Shown in pieces: positions 63,125-64,000 of a DNA stretch of 64,000 bases. The stretch is from Hymenobacter sublimis (lineage in GTDB: Bacteria; Bacteroidota; Bacteroidia; Cytophagales; Hymenobacteraceae). Position 1 is the first letter of the stretch. Each line of letters opens with the position of its first letter. Under the pieces are notes generated by a model, which searched no databases, was not told the origin of the DNA, and saw nothing but the letters and a program-made list of their open reading frames with translations. The DNA is taken from NCBI RefSeq assembly GCF_023101345.1, contig NZ_CP095848.1, positions 2,169,501 to 2,233,500 on the forward strand. Reading direction: 5' to 3'. The position numbers and the translations under genes were made by a program.

Positions 63125-63697
63125 TTACCGCACGCCCTGCTCAGGAAAGCGAGCCTGCTTGGTGCGGTAGAAAGCCTGAATTTCTTCCAGATCCTTTTCG
63201 TAGTCGCCAGTGGGCCAGAAGGCTGGTCCGACGCCGGCTTCTTTGTTTTTATAGTCGAGGTAGCCCAGCAAAATGGGCACGCCGGCGCCCACGGCGGCGT
63301 GGTAGAATCCCTTGCGCCATTTGGGCTGGTACTTGCGGGTGCCTTCGGGGGTAATGAGAATTACCAGTTCGTCGCGCTCCTTAAAGAGCTGCACCATGCC
63401 ATCCACAAGGCTGTTGTTCTTGCTGCGGTCCACGGCCAGGCCCCCGAGGGAACGAACTAGGGCTCCCAGCACCGGAATGGTGGTCCACTCCTTCTTAATG
63501 GTGAGCTTCACATCCACATCCATCAGGAAAAACGCGGCCCGGGCAAACATAAAGTCCCAGTTGCTGGTGTGGGGCGCGGCAATCATCATGCTTTTTTTGG
63601 TGTCAGCCGGCACCTGAGGCCCCAGTCGCCAGCCGGTTATCTTGAACCAGAACTTCGAAAACAGGTACCAAAAAGTAGAGGTTTTGCGTGCAGTCAT
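63125..63697 (-). CDS. 1-acyl-sn-glycerol-3-phosphate acyltransferase-like (PlsC family)
   Basis: Encodes 190 residues of the PlsC/LPLAT family, which transfers acyl groups to lysophosphatidate or similar acceptors at the membrane. The HxxxxD active site is HTSNWD near residue 42 and the acceptor motif is TPEGTRKY near 113. Shorter than the E. coli enzyme (245 residues), as in many Bacteroidota paralogues that act on other lipids. Cytoplasmic face of the inner membrane. Acceptor unknown. Confidence 0.9.
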   Translation of the reverse strand: MTARKTSTFWYLFSKFWFKITGWRLGPQVPADTKKSMMIAAPHTSNWDFMFARAAFFLMDVDVKLTIKKEWTTIPVLGALVRSLGGLAVDRSKNNSLVDGMVQLFKERDELVILITPEGTRKYQPKWRKGFYHAAVGAGVPILLGYLDYKNKEAGVGPAFWPTGDYEKDLEEIQAFYRTKQARFPEQGVR

Positions 63698-63781
63698 GCG
63701 GAAATAAACGGGTAGCCGGGTGAGAGGAAGCTACCATATGTCAAAGCTAGAGAAATGTACCGGAAGGCCGCATACCCCCAC

Positions 63782-64000
63782 TTAGCGGGGTTGCAGCAAA
63801 GCCCGCAGCTCCGCGGCCCGGCCCAACGTGTAGCGGTAGCCTATATCGAATAGCTCCGGGGCGCGCTTGTACTGGGTCATGCGGTAGGCCCCCAGCTCCG
63901 GTGGCTCCAGCAATAGAGCGCAGTGCTGCTTGCTGGGTAAGGTGTTGGCGCCCACGGCCAGGTTCAGGGTCCGCTCAATCAGGCCGCGCAGGGTAGTAAT
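63782..64000 (-). CDS. Patatin-like phospholipase, C-terminal part (cut by window edge)
   Basis: The last 72 codons before TAA at 63782-63784 read in frame through the window end. The motif ELGAYRMTQYKRAPELFDIG followed by YRYTLGRAAELRALL resembles the C-terminal end of patatin-like lipases, where the terminal helices follow a P-x-L-x-x-Y pattern. The catalytic Ser-Asp dyad lies outside the window. Confidence is limited by the partial sequence. Confidence 0.6.
   Translation of the reverse strand: MTTLRGLIERTLNLAVGANTLPSKQHCALLLEPPELGAYRMTQYKRAPELFDIGYRYTLGRAAELRALLQPR

Overview
This 64 kb window is chromosomal DNA of a high-GC member of the Bacteroidota, most likely Hymenobacter or a close relative (order Cytophagales). 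The taxonomic call is an inference from gene content: type III glutamine synthetase (GlnN), long IspG with an inserted domain, Bacteroidota-type LeuRS, putative_porin and DUF4159 families, and many promoters of the Bacteroidota form TAnnTTTG. Shine-Dalgarno sequences are mostly absent or weak, and several genes start with GTG or TTG very close to the promoter. No rRNA, tRNA, CRISPR array, prophage or plasmid gene was seen.

Layout. 0-6 kb: SlyD-like FKBP isomerase, AcpH-like protein, flavin-binding stress protein, CrtA-like protein, and leuS carrying an AT-rich insertion. 6-12.3 kb: an Rrf2 regulator with a YwnB-like reductase under two identical operators, YjbR/MmcQ protein, a tiny membrane protein, an acyl-CoA synthetase, a SnoaL-like secreted protein and a second NAD(P)-binding protein. 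12.4-18 kb: ispG, two secreted thioredoxin-fold proteins, another NAD(P)-binding protein and a quinone oxidoreductase. 18-21.2 kb is the accessory patch: small unknown genes, an intact IS5-family (IS427-like) element with a -1 frameshift, a decayed GNAT gene and a lipoprotein. 21.3-25.5 kb: umuDC error-prone polymerase operon and glnN. 25.8-36.8 kb: LTA-synthase-like sulfatase, mtaB, an XRE-domain protein with a long disordered tail, a MacB-like permease, a periplasmic protein often annotated as asparagine synthetase B, and a GH2 glycosidase. 36.9-46.7 kb: miaE, porin, lpxK, SMUG2-type glycosylase, Nif3-like protein, zinc-ribbon coiled coil, TPR protein, pabB. 46.8-54.7 kb: a compact cluster miaB - sigma-54 activator - lptE - unknown - secG - groES - groEL. 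54.9-64 kb: POT peptide transporter, pckA, S1/P1 nuclease, SDR, rsmE, DUF4159 protein, PlsC-like acyltransferase and the end of a patatin-like gene cut by the window edge.

Themes. tRNA A37 modification recurs (mtaB, miaB, miaE). Envelope biogenesis recurs (lpxK, lptE, secG, porin, LtaS-like protein). Intergenic DNA is rich in two kinds of dyad: (i) unusually long, often perfect hairpins (17-38 bp stems) at gene ends, some spanning stop codons of convergent genes; (ii) dispersed 60-180 bp elements with inverted ends, several beginning GTCATTCCGAG or a relative, resembling REP/MITE-type repeats. The most notable regulatory observation is a near-consensus sigma-54 promoter with flanking dyads in front of groESL, 3 kb from a sigma-54 activator that lacks a sensory domain. 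No single wholly new system is evident; the strongest leads are that promoter, the LeuRS insert, the twin Rrf2 operators and the leaderless promoter architecture.
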